Notes: generated from the letters alone by a model not told the origin. A DNA stretch of 41,540 nucleotides from Planctomycetota bacterium (GCA_030611515.1 JAUWPQ010000003.1:1-41540), one strand, 5' to 3'. Counted from the first letter of the stretch, positions 23,146 through 34,063 are shown. Numbers and translations: made by a program.

Positions 23146-24125
23146 GCAAGAAACGACATCGACGTGTTGGTTCGGTAAAGGCGGAGCTACTCAAAAAATC
23201 CAGAGAGGCAGCTTTGGCCGGAGTGCAGATATTCAACAACCCCAATATCACCTTCAAGGCGGAGTCATATGTCGTACTGATGACTATAGCTTGGACTTAT
23301 TTGCTTCACGCCTACTACCGCGATGAGAAGATCGAATACAGATATTTCAACCAACATGGCCAACGTCGTGTTTTCGACAAGACTAAGTATGGGGCACACA
23401 AGCATTGGGAGCTTGAACGATGCCTCAATGACAACGCCTCACCAATCGATAAAGATACGACAAATAATCTGCGTTTTCTAATCGGGCTACGCCATGAGAT
23501 TGAGCATCAAATGACGACCAGAATTGACGATCTTCTGAGCGCTAGATTCCAGGCATGCTGTCTTAACTACAACCGCTACATTAAGAAGTTGTTCGGCAAT
23601 GACGCGGGAATCGACAAGCATCTGGCCTTTAGTCTCCAGTTCTCAACGATTGGATATGAACAGAAGGATATGCTGGTTGATCATCCGGAACTGCCAACGC
23701 ACATACAGGGATATATTCAGAGTTTTGACCAAGCGATGAGCGATAATGAATACGCCAGTGAGTGCTACGCATACCGTATCTTGTTTGTTCCCAAGACAGC
23801 GAATCGTAAGGGACAGGCGGATCGAGTCATCGAATTTGTCAAGAGCGACTCTCCATTGGCAGAAAAGGCAAACACCGAATACGCCGTCATCAAAGAAACG
23901 GAGAAGAAGAAGTTTCTGCCTACGCAAATTGTTCAGATGATGCACGATGAAGGATTCCCACACTTCAACATGCATCATCATACAAGCCTATGGAAAAATC
24001 GGGATGCCAAGAAATCGGCAAAGGGACTGGGTGTCAATGTGGCTGGAAAATACTGGCACTGGTACGCATCGTGGGTTGGGATTGTCCGTCAGCATTGCAA
24101 GGATAATAGTGAAAAGTATTTATGA
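23142..24125 (+). CDS. DUF3644-like protein with a HEPN-type R-x4-H motif
   Basis: Encodes 327 residues from the ATG at 23142, which overlaps the hsdS stop by 4 bp; the longer frame to 23043 lies wholly inside hsdS. The N-terminal LLKKSREAALAGVQIFNNPNI and the AESYVVLMTIAWTYLLHAYY stretch match what I recall of DUF3644 proteins, which often accompany restriction genes. NNLRFLIGLRHEIEHQ contains R117-HEIE-H122, an R-x4-H motif of the kind used by HEPN ribonucleases. The C-terminal third is unassigned. The base composition is A+T-rich relative to hsdM and hsdR. A nuclease role in an abortive-infection layer is inference. Confidence 0.75.
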   Translation: MSKKRHRRVGSVKAELLKKSREAALAGVQIFNNPNITFKAESYVVLMTIAWTYLLHAYYRDEKIEYRYFNQHGQRRVFDKTKYGAHKHWELERCLNDNASPIDKDTTNNLRFLIGLRHEIEHQMTTRIDDLLSARFQACCLNYNRYIKKLFGNDAGIDKHLAFSLQFSTIGYEQKDMLVDHPELPTHIQGYIQSFDQAMSDNEYASECYAYRILFVPKTANRKGQADRVIEFVKSDSPLAEKANTEYAVIKETEKKKFLPTQIVQMMHDEGFPHFNMHHHTSLWKNRDAKKSAKGLGVNVAGKYWHWYASWVGIVRQHCKDNSEKYL

Positions 24126-24159
24126 CTTACCCTGACGAAGCACAACTTGAGGGCATAGA

Positions 24160-27100
24160 ATGAACGAAAACACAGTAGAACAAGCCGCGCTGGCGTGGTT
24201 CGAGACCATTGGCTTCGACACCTGCAGGGGCGCGGATATTTCACCTGGCTCCGAGATGCCCCTACGCGACGATTACGAGCAAGTCGTGCTGGAGCCGCGA
24301 CTGCGGGCGGCGCTGCGGAAGATAAACGAAAATCTGCCGGAGGATGCCATCGAGCAGGCGGTGCGGGTCGTTATGCGTCCGCCGGAGCCGACGCTGGAGC
24401 AGAACAACCGCTGGTTCCATCGGCTGTTTTGCGACGGCATCGACGTGGAGTATCGCACCAAGGACGGCGGGACGCGGGGCGATAAGGCGTGGCTGGCCGA
24501 TTTTGCCAACCCGGCGCGAAACGACCTGCTGGTGGTGAATCAGTTCATGGTCCAGTGCGGCAACCATACCTGCCGGACGGATTTGATCGTCTTCTTGAAC
24601 GGCCTGCCGATCGCGGATATCGAACTAAAAGACCCCACCGACGAGCAGGCGGACCTTTGGAAGGCGTTTGGGCAGATTCAGAAGTACAAGCGAGACATAC
24701 CGCCGCTCTATTACTACAACGAACTGCTGGTCGTCAGCGACGGCGACTCGACGCGGGTCGGTTCGCTGACGGCTGGGAAAGACCGGTTTTCGCCGTGGCG
24801 GTCTATCGAAGACTACCACGAGCCGGGCAGGCCGCGCCTGGAAACGCTGATCAAGGAACTGTTCGAGCCCGCGCGGCTGCTGGACTACCTGCGGCATTGC
24901 ATAACCTTCGAGCAAGACGAGCGGACGGGCGAGATCATCAAGAAGATCGCGGGGTATCACCAGTTCCGGGCGGTACGCAATGCGCGAGCATCGGTGAAGG
25001 CGACGCTCAAGCCACCGGCGGGCAAGAGTGGTGGGCAAGGGGGCGACGGACGCGGCGGCGTGATCTGGCACACGCAAGGCTCGGGCAAAAGCCTGACCAT
25101 GTTGATGCTCTCCGGGGCGCTGATCGGCGACGGGCAGTTGGCCAACCCGACCATCGTCGTCGTCACCGACCGCAACGATCTGGACGGGCAACTCTTTGGC
25201 ACGTTCGCGGCGGGACGGGCGCTGCTGCGGCAAAGGCCCGAACAGGCCGAGAGCCGGGAAGATTTATCGGCGAAGTTGAACCGGGCCTCCGGCGGTGTGG
25301 TCTTTACGACGATCCAAAAATTCGAGGAGCGCGGCGGGCCGGTCAGTGAGCGGTCGAATATCGTGGTGCTGGTGGATGAAGCCCATCGCAGCCAGTATGG
25401 TTTTCTCGACGGCGGCGCGCGCTGGATGCGGAGCGCGATCCCCAACGCCACCTTCGTCGGTTTCACGGGAACGCCGCTGGAACGGGACGACCGCAACACC
25501 CCGGCGGTGTTCGGCGAATACACGGACATCTACGACATCCGCCAGGGGATCGAGGACGAAGCCATCGTGCCGATCTACTACGAGATGCGGCTGGCAAAGT
25601 TGCTGCCGGATGAAGCGGGTATCGAAGAAGCGGAAAGGCTGCTCAGCGCCGCCGAGGAGTCGGACAAAGACGGTAGCGACGTTCCCTGCGATATCGAGGT
25701 TCCGCTGGCCGAACTGGTCGGAGCGCACGAGCGGTTGAAACTTCTCGCCAAAGAGATCGTCGAACACTTCGAGAAGCGGCGCGAGGTAATCGAAGGCAAG
25801 GCGATGGTGGTCTGCATGAGCCGCAATATCTGCATGGACCTTTATGACGAAATTGTCACGCTACGGCCGGATTGGCATGCGGACGACGACGACGCGGGTT
25901 TCGTAAAGATCGTGATGACCGGCTCGGCCGCCGAAGGTGAGCGGATAGCGCAACATTCCCGCACGAAGACGCGGCGCGAGGCATTATCTCGACGATATAA
26001 GAATCCGGAGGACGACCTGCGGCTGGTGATCGTCTGCGATATGTGGCTGACAGGCTTTGACTGCCCGCCGATGCACACGATGTACCTGGACAAGCCGCTG
26101 GCGGGCCATAACCTGATGCAAGCCATCGCGCGGGTGAACCGTGTGTTTGGCGATAAACCGGGCGGCGTGGTGGTGGACTTTCTGGGTATTGCCGACCAGT
26201 TGCGCGACGCGGTGCAGACCTACACGCAGGCGGGTGGCGAAGGCAGTCCCGTCGAGGAAATCCAAAAACAGGCCGTACCGCTGATGCAGAAACACGCCGA
26301 AGTTCTTCGTGATTTCTTCAACGGCTTCGATCACAGCGGTTTCGTGGGAGGAGACGAGGCGGCGCAATTGCACGCCGTGATAGCAGGAGCGGACTACGTC
26401 TTCGAGCAGAACGAGGGCAAGCGGCGATTCATGACGATGGTGGCGGCGCTCTCCAAGGCGTTCGCGCTGGCCGTGCCCCGTGAAGAGACCGAGGCCGTCC
26501 GCGACGATCTGGCCTACTTCCAGTCTGTGCGAGCGGCGATCCGCAAGCGGCTGGCGGATGATGGCGCTCCGCCCCCGCCCGATGCTCGGGCAGCGGTGCG
26601 ACAGGTGATTTCCGGCGCAATCGCTTCGGATGGCGTGATCGACCTGTTTCAGGCGGTGGGTCTCGCTGAGCCAAACGTTGGAATCCTGTCCGAAGACTTT
26701 CTGGACCGTCTGGCCGCACTGCCGCACAAAAACCTGGCGCTGGAAACATTGCGAAAACTGCTCAACGATCAGATTCGCAGCCGCGAGCGAGTGAACATCG
26801 TCCAGTCGCGGACGTTCCGCGAATCGCTGGAGTCGGTGCTGGTCAGCTACACCAATCGAGCGATTACCACGGCCCAGGTCATCGAAGAATTGATCGGCTT
26901 GGCGCGAGAGATCCGCGAGGCGGTGAAACGTGGCGAGGAGTCGGGCCTGAGCGAAGACGAAGTCGCCTTTTATGACGCGCTGGCCGACAACGAATCGGCA
27001 CGCGAGGTCATACAGGATGATACGCTCCGATTGATCGCCCGCGAGCTGTCCGACCGCATCAAATCCAAGAAGGCCTCACTGGACTGGACCCAACGCGAGA

Positions 27101-27237
27101 GCGTGCGCGCCGATATGCGTCGGACTATTCGTCGCCTGTTATCGAAATATGGATATCCACCCGATCTTCAGGAAACCGCCACACAACTGATCATCCGTCA
27201 GGCGGAATTGATGGCAGAGGGGATTATTTCCACCTGA
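24160..27237 (+). CDS. hsdR: Type I restriction enzyme, endonuclease/translocase subunit
   Basis: Encodes 1025 residues. The N-terminal nuclease domain has the PD-(D/E)XK pattern [20 protein letters not shown] (D, then E-x-K). The SF2 translocase follows: Walker A TQGSGKSL at about residue 307, [13 protein letters not shown], the DEAH box at about residue 405, and GFTGTPLE. The second RecA lobe has MWLTGFDCP and QAIARVNR. A helical C-terminus probably contacts the methylase core. It cuts DNA far from the site after translocation. It follows the DUF3644 gene by 34 bp without overlap, so it may be translated from its own start, as is sensible for a toxic subunit. Confidence 0.95.
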   Translation: MNENTVEQAALAWFETIGFDTCRGADISPGSEMPLRDDYEQVVLEPRLRAALRKINENLPEDAIEQAVRVVMRPPEPTLEQNNRWFHRLFCDGIDVEYRTKDGGTRGDKAWLADFANPARNDLLVVNQFMVQCGNHTCRTDLIVFLNGLPIADIELKDPTDEQADLWKAFGQIQKYKRDIPPLYYYNELLVVSDGDSTRVGSLTAGKDRFSPWRSIEDYHEPGRPRLETLIKELFEPARLLDYLRHCITFEQDERTGEIIKKIAGYHQFRAVRNARASVKATLKPPAGKSGGQGGDGRGGVIWHTQGSGKSLTMLMLSGALIGDGQLANPTIVVVTDRNDLDGQLFGTFAAGRALLRQRPEQAESREDLSAKLNRASGGVVFTTIQKFEERGGPVSERSNIVVLVDEAHRSQYGFLDGGARWMRSAIPNATFVGFTGTPLERDDRNTPAVFGEYTDIYDIRQGIEDEAIVPIYYEMRLAKLLPDEAGIEEAERLLSAAEESDKDGSDVPCDIEVPLAELVGAHERLKLLAKEIVEHFEKRREVIEGKAMVVCMSRNICMDLYDEIVTLRPDWHADDDDAGFVKIVMTGSAAEGERIAQHSRTKTRREALSRRYKNPEDDLRLVIVCDMWLTGFDCPPMHTMYLDKPLAGHNLMQAIARVNRVFGDKPGGVVVDFLGIADQLRDAVQTYTQAGGEGSPVEEIQKQAVPLMQKHAEVLRDFFNGFDHSGFVGGDEAAQLHAVIAGADYVFEQNEGKRRFMTMVAALSKAFALAVPREETEAVRDDLAYFQSVRAAIRKRLADDGAPPPPDARAAVRQVISGAIASDGVIDLFQAVGLAEPNVGILSEDFLDRLAALPHKNLALETLRKLLNDQIRSRERVNIVQSRTFRESLESVLVSYTNRAITTAQVIEELIGLAREIREAVKRGEESGLSEDEVAFYDALADNESAREVIQDDTLRLIARELSDRIKSKKASLDWTQRESVRADMRRTIRRLLSKYGYPPDLQETATQLIIRQAELMAEGIIST

Positions 27238-27530
27238 AGTATCACTGGGAGGGAAAAAGGTATCTAAAGCCGCCGCACTCCAAAGCTACTCCTCCGGCTT
27301 GGGACGGGTCAACGGGCGGAATTGCGGCGTCGCGTGGGCCGCGTCCCTCGTGGCCGGAAAATGGCAAATAATTGTCGTGCCCGACTATCCGACGGCCTTC
27401 TCTGAGCAAGTGCCTCTTGAACACTGCCCAAACTGTGTGTTAGTATCAGGAGATTTTAGACACCGCCTTCCCCTTATCGAGCGGGGGGTGGTGCTCGGAT
27501 ACACAAGGCTGCATCAAGGAAGCTACTGCC
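27238..27530. other. Intergenic region of 293 bp before carB
   Basis: No credible gene is seen on either strand. A probable promoter for carB lies at 27417-27446, followed by an untranslated leader of about 75 nt. Confidence 0.5.
27417..27446 (+). promoter_or_regulatory. Possible carB promoter, TTGAAC-N18-TAGTAT
   Basis: The -35-like TTGAAC and -10-like TAGTAT are 18 bp apart in a locally A+T-rich patch, 85 bp before the GTG start. Confidence 0.4.
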
Positions 27531-30500
27531 GTGCCGCGTCGCGAAGACATCAAAAAAATCCTGCTTATCGGCTCCGGGCCGATCATCATCGGACAGGCCT
27601 GCGAGTTCGACTATTCCGGTGTTCAAGCGTGCAAGGCGCTCAAAGAGGAAGGTTATGAGGTCGTGTTGGTCAATTCCAACCCGGCCACGATCATGACCGA
27701 CCCGGAAATGGCCGACCGGACCTACATCGAGCCGCTCACCTGGGAGATCGTCGAAAAGGTGATCGAGGCTGAACGGCCCGACGCCCTGCTGCCGACCCTC
27801 GGCGGTCAGACCGGCTTGAACCTGGCGATGGAACTCCACCAACACGGAGTGCTCGAGAAGTACGGCGTTGAGATGATCGGCGCAGACGCCGCGGTGATCG
27901 CCAAGGCCGAATCGCGCGACCAGTTCAAGGCGGCAATGGAACGGATCGGTCTGGAAGTGCCGCTCGGCCGGACGGTCGGCAGTTTGGAAGAGGCTCGCCG
28001 CGCGGTCGGCGAAATCGGTTTGCCTTGTGTGGTCCGTCCGAGCTTCACACTCGGCGGAACCGGCTCGAGCATCGCCTACAACCGCGAGGAGTTCGACGAG
28101 CTGGTCCAACACGGCCTCGATCTCTCGCCGGTCAACCAGATACTGCTCGAAGAGTCGGTGATCGGTTGGAAAGAGTTCGAGATGGAGGTGATGCGCGACA
28201 AGGACGACAATTGCGTGATTATCTGTTCGATCGAGAACTTCGACGCGATGGGCGTCCACACCGGCGACTCGATCACCGTTGCCCCGGCGCAGACGCTCAG
28301 CGACAAGGAATATCAGCGGATGCGCGACGCCTCGATCGCCGTGATGCGTGAGATCGGCGTGGAAACCGGGGGATCGAACATCCAGTTTGCCATCAATCCG
28401 CGCAACGGCCAGATGGTGGTGATCGAGATGAACCCGCGGGTAAGCCGCTCCAGCGCGCTGGCCTCGAAGGCGACCGGCTTCCCGATAGCGAAGATCGCCG
28501 CCAAGCTGGCCGTGGGCTACAGGCTGCACGAGTTGCCCAACGACATCACGCGCGAGACCCGAGCCTGCTTCGAGCCGACGATCGACTACGTGGTCACCAA
28601 GGCCCCGCGGTTCGCCTTCGAGAAATTCCCCGAGGCCGACCCCACCCTGACCACGCAAATGAAGAGCGTCGGCGAGACGATGGCCATCGGCCGAACGTTC
28701 AAAGAGTCGTTCCAGAAAGCGCTGCGGGGATTGGAAGTCGGCAGCTTTGGGTTCGGCCGCGACAACAAGGATCTCTGGGACACGCCCGAGCAGCCGACGA
28801 TCGACGAGGTCCGCTCGAAACTGGTCACCCCCGGCGACCAGCGGGTGTGGCACCTCCGATACGCCATCAAGTACGGCATGTCGTTGGAGGAAATCCACGA
28901 GTTGACCGGCATCGACCCGTGGTTCCTGGAGAATCTCGTGCAAATCGTCGAGATGGAAAATCACCTGGACGGCCTGGGCGGGATCGACCGTTGCGACGAC
29001 GCCACGTTGCGCCGCGCCAAGCAATACGGCTTCTCCGACCGGCAATTGGCCGTGATCTGGAAGATGACGGAGTTGGACGTCCGTAGCGAGCGGAAGCGGC
29101 GGGGGATCGTGGCCACCTTCAAGTCGGTCGATACCTGCGCGGCCGAGTTCGAGGCCTACACGCCTTACTATTACTCGACCTACGAGGACGAGGACGAAAT
29201 ACCGCCGAAAAATCCGGATAAGAAACGAATCATGATCCTCGGCGGCGGACCGAACCGCATCGGCCAGGGGATAGAGTTCGATTACTGCTGCTGCCACGCC
29301 AGCTTCGCCCTGCGCGAGTTGGGTATCGAGTCGATCATGGTCAACAGCAACCCGGAGACCGTCTCGACCGACTACGACACCTCGGACCTGCTGTTTTTCG
29401 AGCCGCTGACGACCGAGGACGTGCTTAACATCTGCGATTCTGTCGAGCCGGACGGGGTGATCGTGCAGTTCGGCGGTCAGACGCCGCTGAACTTGGCCCG
29501 GGCGCTGAGCAACGCCGGCGTGCCGATTATCGGCACCAGCGTCGATATGATCGAGGATGCCGAGGACCGAGAGAAGTTCAAGAACATCCTGCACCGCCTG
29601 AAGTTGAAGCAGCCGGCCGGCGCCATTGCCCGAAACATGGCCCAGGCCCGAAACCAAGTGGCCGAGGTCGGGTTCCCCGTGTTGGTCCGGCCAAGTTTCG
29701 TGCTCGGCGGCCGGGCAATGGAAATCTGCTACGACATGACCCAATTCGAGCGATTCGTCGCCGTGGCGTTCGTCGTGGCACAAGGGCAGCCGGTGCTGAT
29801 CGACCGCTTCCTGGAGGACGCCATCGAGGTTGACGTCGACGCAATCGCCGACGAAGAGCAGGTGATCGTGGCCGGCGTAATGGAGCACATCGAAGAAGCG
29901 GGCGTTCATTCGGGCGACTCGGCCTGCGTGATTCCGCCGCATAGCCTATCCCCGGCGATGATCGACGAAATACGCCAAGCCACATACGCCTTGGCACGAC
30001 GGCTGCAAGTTCGCGGACTGATGAACATCCAGTTCGCGGTGAAGCACGAGCAGGGCCGGCCGACCCTGTACGTGTTGGAGGTGAACCCGCGAGCAAGCCG
30101 CACGGTCCCCTTCGTTTCCAAAGCCACGGGTATGCCGGTGGCCAAGGTGGCGGCCAAAGTGATGGCGGGCGAGTCGCTGGCCGAACAGGGTATTTTCGAG
30201 GAACCGACGCCGCAGCAATTTTCAATCAAGGAGGCCGTGTTTCCCTTCGCCAAGTTTGCCGGCATCGACGTCGTGTTGGGGCCGGAGATGAAATCGACCG
30301 GCGAAGTAATGGGCATCAGCGAGAGTTTTTTCATCGCCTTCGCAAAGAGTCAGGTGGCCGCCGGCACGGTCTTGCCCACCGGCGGCAAGGTATTTATCAG
30401 CGTAGCCCAACGTGCCAAGCAGCACGTGGTGGAACTGGCCCGGCGGCTGGAGCGGATGGGCTTCGAGCTTCTGGCCACCCGCGGCACCGCGCAGCGGTTG

Positions 30501-30806
30501 GAACAGGCGGGAATACCCGTGCTATCACTGATGAAAATTCAACAGGGGCATCCCAACGCGGTCGATTTCATGATCGACGGCAACCTGCAACTGGTAATCA
30601 ACACGCCCAGCGGCAAGGGCGCGCGGACCGACGAGGGTCGGATTCGCGCGGCGGCCGTTTCGCACGGCGTCCCCTGCATAACCACCTTCGAGGGCGCGAC
30701 GGCCGCCGTCGGTGCGATGGAAGCTCTACGCCACGAGGAAATGACCGTCCAGGCTATGCAGGACCGTTTCCCCAATCCTTCTCGGGCAACGGCCACGCTT
30801 CGGTAG
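27531..30806 (+). CDS. carB: Carbamoyl-phosphate synthase, large subunit
   Basis: Encodes 1091 residues from the GTG at 27531 (AAGGA about 11 nt upstream). The two homologous halves are plain: [19 protein letters not shown] near residue 11 and [19 protein letters not shown] near residue 565, each followed by an ATP-grasp domain ([24 protein letters not shown]). The C-terminal ~140 residues are the MGS-like allosteric domain. It makes carbamoyl phosphate for pyrimidine and arginine synthesis from ammonia delivered by CarA. No carA is in the window, so the two subunits are encoded apart. Its high G+C third positions create long antisense shadow frames. Confidence 0.97.
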   Translation: MPRREDIKKILLIGSGPIIIGQACEFDYSGVQACKALKEEGYEVVLVNSNPATIMTDPEMADRTYIEPLTWEIVEKVIEAERPDALLPTLGGQTGLNLAMELHQHGVLEKYGVEMIGADAAVIAKAESRDQFKAAMERIGLEVPLGRTVGSLEEARRAVGEIGLPCVVRPSFTLGGTGSSIAYNREEFDELVQHGLDLSPVNQILLEESVIGWKEFEMEVMRDKDDNCVIICSIENFDAMGVHTGDSITVAPAQTLSDKEYQRMRDASIAVMREIGVETGGSNIQFAINPRNGQMVVIEMNPRVSRSSALASKATGFPIAKIAAKLAVGYRLHELPNDITRETRACFEPTIDYVVTKAPRFAFEKFPEADPTLTTQMKSVGETMAIGRTFKESFQKALRGLEVGSFGFGRDNKDLWDTPEQPTIDEVRSKLVTPGDQRVWHLRYAIKYGMSLEEIHELTGIDPWFLENLVQIVEMENHLDGLGGIDRCDDATLRRAKQYGFSDRQLAVIWKMTELDVRSERKRRGIVATFKSVDTCAAEFEAYTPYYYSTYEDEDEIPPKNPDKKRIMILGGGPNRIGQGIEFDYCCCHASFALRELGIESIMVNSNPETVSTDYDTSDLLFFEPLTTEDVLNICDSVEPDGVIVQFGGQTPLNLARALSNAGVPIIGTSVDMIEDAEDREKFKNILHRLKLKQPAGAIARNMAQARNQVAEVGFPVLVRPSFVLGGRAMEICYDMTQFERFVAVAFVVAQGQPVLIDRFLEDAIEVDVDAIADEEQVIVAGVMEHIEEAGVHSGDSACVIPPHSLSPAMIDEIRQATYALARRLQVRGLMNIQFAVKHEQGRPTLYVLEVNPRASRTVPFVSKATGMPVAKVAAKVMAGESLAEQGIFEEPTPQQFSIKEAVFPFAKFAGIDVVLGPEMKSTGEVMGISESFFIAFAKSQVAAGTVLPTGGKVFISVAQRAKQHVVELARRLERMGFELLATRGTAQRLEQAGIPVLSLMKIQQGHPNAVDFMIDGNLQLVINTPSGKGARTDEGRIRAAAVSHGVPCITTFEGATAAVGAMEALRHEEMTVQAMQDRFPNPSRATATLR

Positions 30807-30854
30807 CGCGAAACAGGTTGGACTTTTTCTCCGTTACCCAGCTTAATTATTCCA

Positions 30855-30936
30855 TTTAGCCCGCCGTGAATACACGGCGGGCCGGGTTGAACATGGAAAA
30901 CCGCTTGCCCCGGGTGTATTCACCCGGGGCTAAATA
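30855..30936. repeat. Double-hairpin intergenic repeat, family A, copy 2
   Basis: It begins TTTAGCCCGCCGTGAATACA and ends ACCCGGGGCTAAATA. It has two perfect stems (CCCGCCGTG/CACGGCGGG and CCCCGGGTG/CACCCGGGG) joined by about 25 bases. Homologous to 699-776. It lies downstream of carB, where it could also protect the mRNA end. Confidence 0.75.
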
Positions 30937-31062
30937 ACTGCGTCTTCCGACGCCCGACGCCGATTGTGCCCCATTGCTCTTGCCTCGGTTAGCTTCTTTC
31001 GGTACAAGCCGGCTGCTGAAAGCATCCCCTTCGTACCTTTCCTCGTCGAACGAGGTGTGTCG

Positions 31063-31359
31063 ATGAACCGAGTCTGTTTGTTGCTCGTTGTGGCGTTGGT
31101 GCTGTTGTCCTCGGCCCGAATCTGCGTGGCGGACACCGTCGCGCTTGACGTCGAGAAGATGAAGGTCGCCTTGCACACGGCCACGCCACAAGAAAAAGGC
31201 TTTATAGAATACGTCGTCGCCAGGGTACAAGCCGGAACACTCCCCTTGGACCTGGTCGAGAGCACGTTTCTTTGGGCCAGAAAGAAGCCGACCAGGAAGT
31301 TCTATTATTTCAAGTTCGGCCTGATCGAACGGGCGGCGAAGCGGGGCATCAAGCTGTGA
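31063..31359 (+). CDS. Small secreted protein, unknown function
   Basis: Encodes 98 residues from the ATG at 31063 (GAGGTG six bases upstream). A signal peptide (MNRVCLLLVVALVLLSSARICVA) is followed by a short helical, basic domain of about 75 residues (EKGFIEYVVARVQAGTLPLDLVESTFLWARKK). I do not recognise the family. The Phe/Tyr-rich YYFKFGLIERAAKR end and net positive charge suggest a small periplasmic binding protein. It is flanked by the carB repeat and the convergent MEMO-domain gene. Confidence 0.7.
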   Translation: MNRVCLLLVVALVLLSSARICVADTVALDVEKMKVALHTATPQEKGFIEYVVARVQAGTLPLDLVESTFLWARKKPTRKFYYFKFGLIERAAKRGIKL

Positions 31360-31417
31360 CAATCACAACAATATCCAAACGCCCCGCGACTGCGCAACAT
31401 TGACATTCTGATTTTCT

Positions 31418-32866
31418 CTATCCGAACAGCAACCCCGCGTAGCCGACGACCCGGTCGGTCGGTTCGCCGGCATCCGCGCTGGTCGCGTAGCCGACCGATT
31501 CGCAGCGGTTCAGACAGTCCAACCACCGCAGCGTTTCCATCGCCACCACGCAAGGGGCCATGCCGCACATGCTGATCCGGTTCCGCCGCACCGTCTCGTA
31601 GACCCGCTCCGAATTGAGGGTTTCAATGGCGTCGATGGCGAGTCGATCCAGGCGGCGCGTCTGTTTGTCGTCGGCGAAGTGGTTCATGTCGCTGGAAACG
31701 ATCAGCAGCGGCCGCCGAGGCATGTCGCGCAACACCACCGACATCGCCACGCCGAAGCTGAGCAATTCCGGCAGCGAAGCGTCGCCGACCGCGATACCCA
31801 CCACGCGGACTTGCGGGGCCAGCCTGGCCAATAGCGGCAACTGCACTTCGATGGCGTGCTCGTCGCGGTGTGCCGCCGAGTCGAGTTCCAGCCCCGGCAC
31901 TCCCTCGGCCAGTCGCGCGGCCAGCTCGGGGTCGGAGTCCAACCCGCCGCCGGGCAACAGCCAACGCCGATGCGGCGCCACCGCCCAGCGGGCGCCTTGC
32001 GGCCGGTGTTTCGGACAAAGGATTATCAATTGCTCGGGAATTTCCACGCGGCTGAAAACGGCCGCCGCCAATCGGCCCGAGTAGACCCAGCCGGCGTGCG
32101 GCGCCAACGCGCCCGAGAAGGGTTGCGGCCCGGGATCGGGCGGAACTGAAGCGAACATCTCATCGAGTTGCCGATTCATTTCGCGGGGGTCGGCGGGATA
32201 GAAGCTGCCGGCCACCGCCGCCGAACGGTCCGCTTCCACTTTCAACTCCATCCGGCCGGAGATCGCGCGCCCCTCGAAGACCATCAGCGTCGCATCGTCG
32301 TCCTTCCAGGCGTCCTGTGGCAGACCGGCCTTGATGCAGACCTGTTCGAGGAAAGTCAGGGCGTCGAACCCATGTTCCACGGCCACGCCCGGCAGCAGCA
32401 GACCGCGCGAGTGACCTCGGGCGATCTGCACGCCATGCCGGCCGATTACTACTGCTTCGACTCGCTTTTCACCGTGTGCCGTCACTGGCTCCGGCCCCCA
32501 AAGAATCCACACGTCCACGTCGAGATGATTGAGTTCGCCCGTCGTGATGGGCGGGAACCGTGGATCGTCGGTCGCCGCCCGATCGGCCGCGTGGTCCAAC
32601 GCCTCGCACAGCGCCACGGTCTGGCCGATGTATCCGCAGCAGGAGCGGAGTTGGCCCTCGCGGCGTAGGGTTACGAACGCACCGTAGACGGGCGTAGCGG
32701 CCGTTTCGCCCAACATCTCGCGGTTCGATTCGGCCCGCTCGCGTCGCACGGCAGCCGCCACCCGACGGCACGCCGCGCTGAAGATCAACGCCTCCTGCCC
32801 TTCGGTCAACTCCGGCCGCGCGGTCGCTCCGGACGTTTTCGGCGGTTCAGGGGAAGAACGATCCAT
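31418..32866 (-). CDS. AMMECR1-MEMO fusion (AmmeMemoRadiSam system A+B)
   Basis: Encodes 482 residues from the ATG at 32866, with a strong AAAGGAG six bases upstream; the frame extending to 32983 runs into a repeat. Residues about 17-205 form an AMMECR1 domain (VTLRREGQLRSCCGYIG core, then DVDVWILWGPEP). Residues about 215-482 form a MEMO domain (AAVAGSFYPADPREM, APHAGWVYSG, DEHAIEVQLPLL, ISMCGMAPC) that keeps the His/His/Cys residues expected at the metal pocket. It follows the radical-SAM gene on the same strand. Bacterial AmmeMemoRadiSam systems are conserved but of unresolved function; one chain here supplies both the A and B components. Confidence 0.92.
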   Translation of the reverse strand: MDRSSPEPPKTSGATARPELTEGQEALIFSAACRRVAAAVRRERAESNREMLGETAATPVYGAFVTLRREGQLRSCCGYIGQTVALCEALDHAADRAATDDPRFPPITTGELNHLDVDVWILWGPEPVTAHGEKRVEAVVIGRHGVQIARGHSRGLLLPGVAVEHGFDALTFLEQVCIKAGLPQDAWKDDDATLMVFEGRAISGRMELKVEADRSAAVAGSFYPADPREMNRQLDEMFASVPPDPGPQPFSGALAPHAGWVYSGRLAAAVFSRVEIPEQLIILCPKHRPQGARWAVAPHRRWLLPGGGLDSDPELAARLAEGVPGLELDSAAHRDEHAIEVQLPLLARLAPQVRVVGIAVGDASLPELLSFGVAMSVVLRDMPRRPLLIVSSDMNHFADDKQTRRLDRLAIDAIETLNSERVYETVRRNRISMCGMAPCVVAMETLRWLDCLNRCESVGYATSADAGEPTDRVVGYAGLLFG

Positions 32867-32885
32867 GACGGGCTCCTTTACTCTC

Positions 32886-32999
32886 GTTCCCACGCTCTGC
32901 GTGGGAACGGACGGCGGGTGACGCTCCGCGTCGGCACTCGACTCACTCACCGACGCAGAGCGTCGGAAAACATGGGTTCCCACGCGGAGCGTGGGAACC
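32886..32999. repeat. Double palindrome between the AmmeMemoRadiSam genes
   Basis: Two outer hairpins, GTTCCCACGCTCTGCGTGGGAAC and GTTCCCACGCGGAGCGTGGG plus AAC (10-bp arms), enclose inner TGACGCTCCGCGTCGGCA and CCGACGCAGAGCGTCGG segments that also pair. The element sits inside the probable operon (33011 to 32866), so it would be transcribed between the two cistrons. Confidence 0.75.
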
Positions 33000-33010
33000 A
33001 GTATACCTTT

Positions 33011-34063
33011 TTACTCCGCAATGCGAATCGGCATCCGCCGATTGCCCCACGTGCCGGCGGCGGCGGCGAACCGGCCGGCGATCATTACCCCACAATGAAC
33101 GCAGCAACCGTCGCGCAGATCGAATCCCTCGATCGTGTATCCTTCGCGGCGGATCACCGCCCGGCCGCAACCGGGACAATAGGTCTGCTGACGCTCCGGG
33201 TCGTGAACGTTGCCGATATAGACGTAATGCAATCCGGCCTCTCGGGCGATGTCGTGCGCCGTCCGCAAAGTGGCCGGCGGCGTCGCGTCGCGGTCCGTAA
33301 GCTCGAAGGTCGGATGGAACGCCGAGAAGTGCAACGGCACGTCCGGCCGAAGCTCCGCGGCGATCCAGCGGCACATCTCCCGCAACTCGTCCGGTGAATC
33401 GTTGGCCCCGGGGATTATCAGGTTGGTGATCTCGACCCACGTCTCCGTCTCGCGGACCAGCCAGCGGAGCGTGTCGAGCACCGGCTGCAACCGCCCGGCG
33501 CAGTATTCCCGATAAAACCGATCGGTGAACCCCTTCAGATCGACGTTGGCGGCGTCGATCGGCTGGAAGAAGTCGGCCCGGGCGTCGGCGGTGATGTAGC
33601 CGGAAGTGACCGCCACGGTTTTGATCCCCACGTCTCGGCACGCCCGGGCGGTGTCGATGGCGTATTCCGCCCAGATGATCGGATCGTTGTAGGTGAAGGC
33701 CACGCTGCGGCAACCGAGACGTTTGGCCGCGGCGGCGATTGCCTTCGGGGCTGCCTGCTCGCAGGCGGCCTCCACGTCCCGCGAACGCGACGTGGTCCAG
33801 TTCTGGCAGAAGGTGCAGCCCAGGTTGCAGCCGGCGGTGCCGAACGAAAGGACCGGCGTACCGGGATAAAACTGATGGAGCGGCTTCTTCTCGATCGGAT
33901 CGACGCAGAAACCGGTGCTGCGGCCGTAGGTGGTCGAGACGATCCGTCCGTCGCGGTTTTCGCGGACGAAGCAGAACCCCCGCTCGCCCGGGCAGAGCGC
34001 GCAGTGCCGCGGACAGAGATCGCATATCAACCGTTCGCCGTTGGCCGACTCGTGCCACCACAT
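33011..34063 (-). CDS. AmmeMemoRadiSam system radical SAM enzyme
   Basis: Encodes 350 residues, starting at the ATG at 34063 (MWWHESANGERL); an extended frame to 34087 needs a TTG and would begin inside the promoter. The radical-SAM cluster is C-NLG-C-TF-C in GTAGCNLGCTFCQNW. An N-terminal Cys-rich part (CDLCPRHCALCPGERGFC) and a C-terminal CPGCG...CVHCG part may hold extra Zn or Fe-S sites. LHQFYPGTPVLSFGTAGC is typical of the family (PflA-like). The substrate is unknown. It is adjacent to its A+B partner, downstream. Confidence 0.92.
   Translation of the reverse strand: MWWHESANGERLICDLCPRHCALCPGERGFCFVRENRDGRIVSTTYGRSTGFCVDPIEKKPLHQFYPGTPVLSFGTAGCNLGCTFCQNWTTSRSRDVEAACEQAAPKAIAAAAKRLGCRSVAFTYNDPIIWAEYAIDTARACRDVGIKTVAVTSGYITADARADFFQPIDAANVDLKGFTDRFYREYCAGRLQPVLDTLRWLVRETETWVEITNLIIPGANDSPDELREMCRWIAAELRPDVPLHFSAFHPTFELTDRDATPPATLRTAHDIAREAGLHYVYIGNVHDPERQQTYCPGCGRAVIRREGYTIEGFDLRDGCCVHCGVMIAGRFAAAAGTWGNRRMPIRIAE

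Noticed and set aside
27299..27658. A 119-codon plus-strand frame running into carB
   Set aside because: It overlaps the start of carB in another frame and has no domain or ribosome site.
27474..29942. An 822-codon minus-strand open frame opposite carB
   Set aside because: carB is unmistakable on the plus strand, and the antisense frame has no recognisable domain. It is a by-product of G+C-rich third positions.
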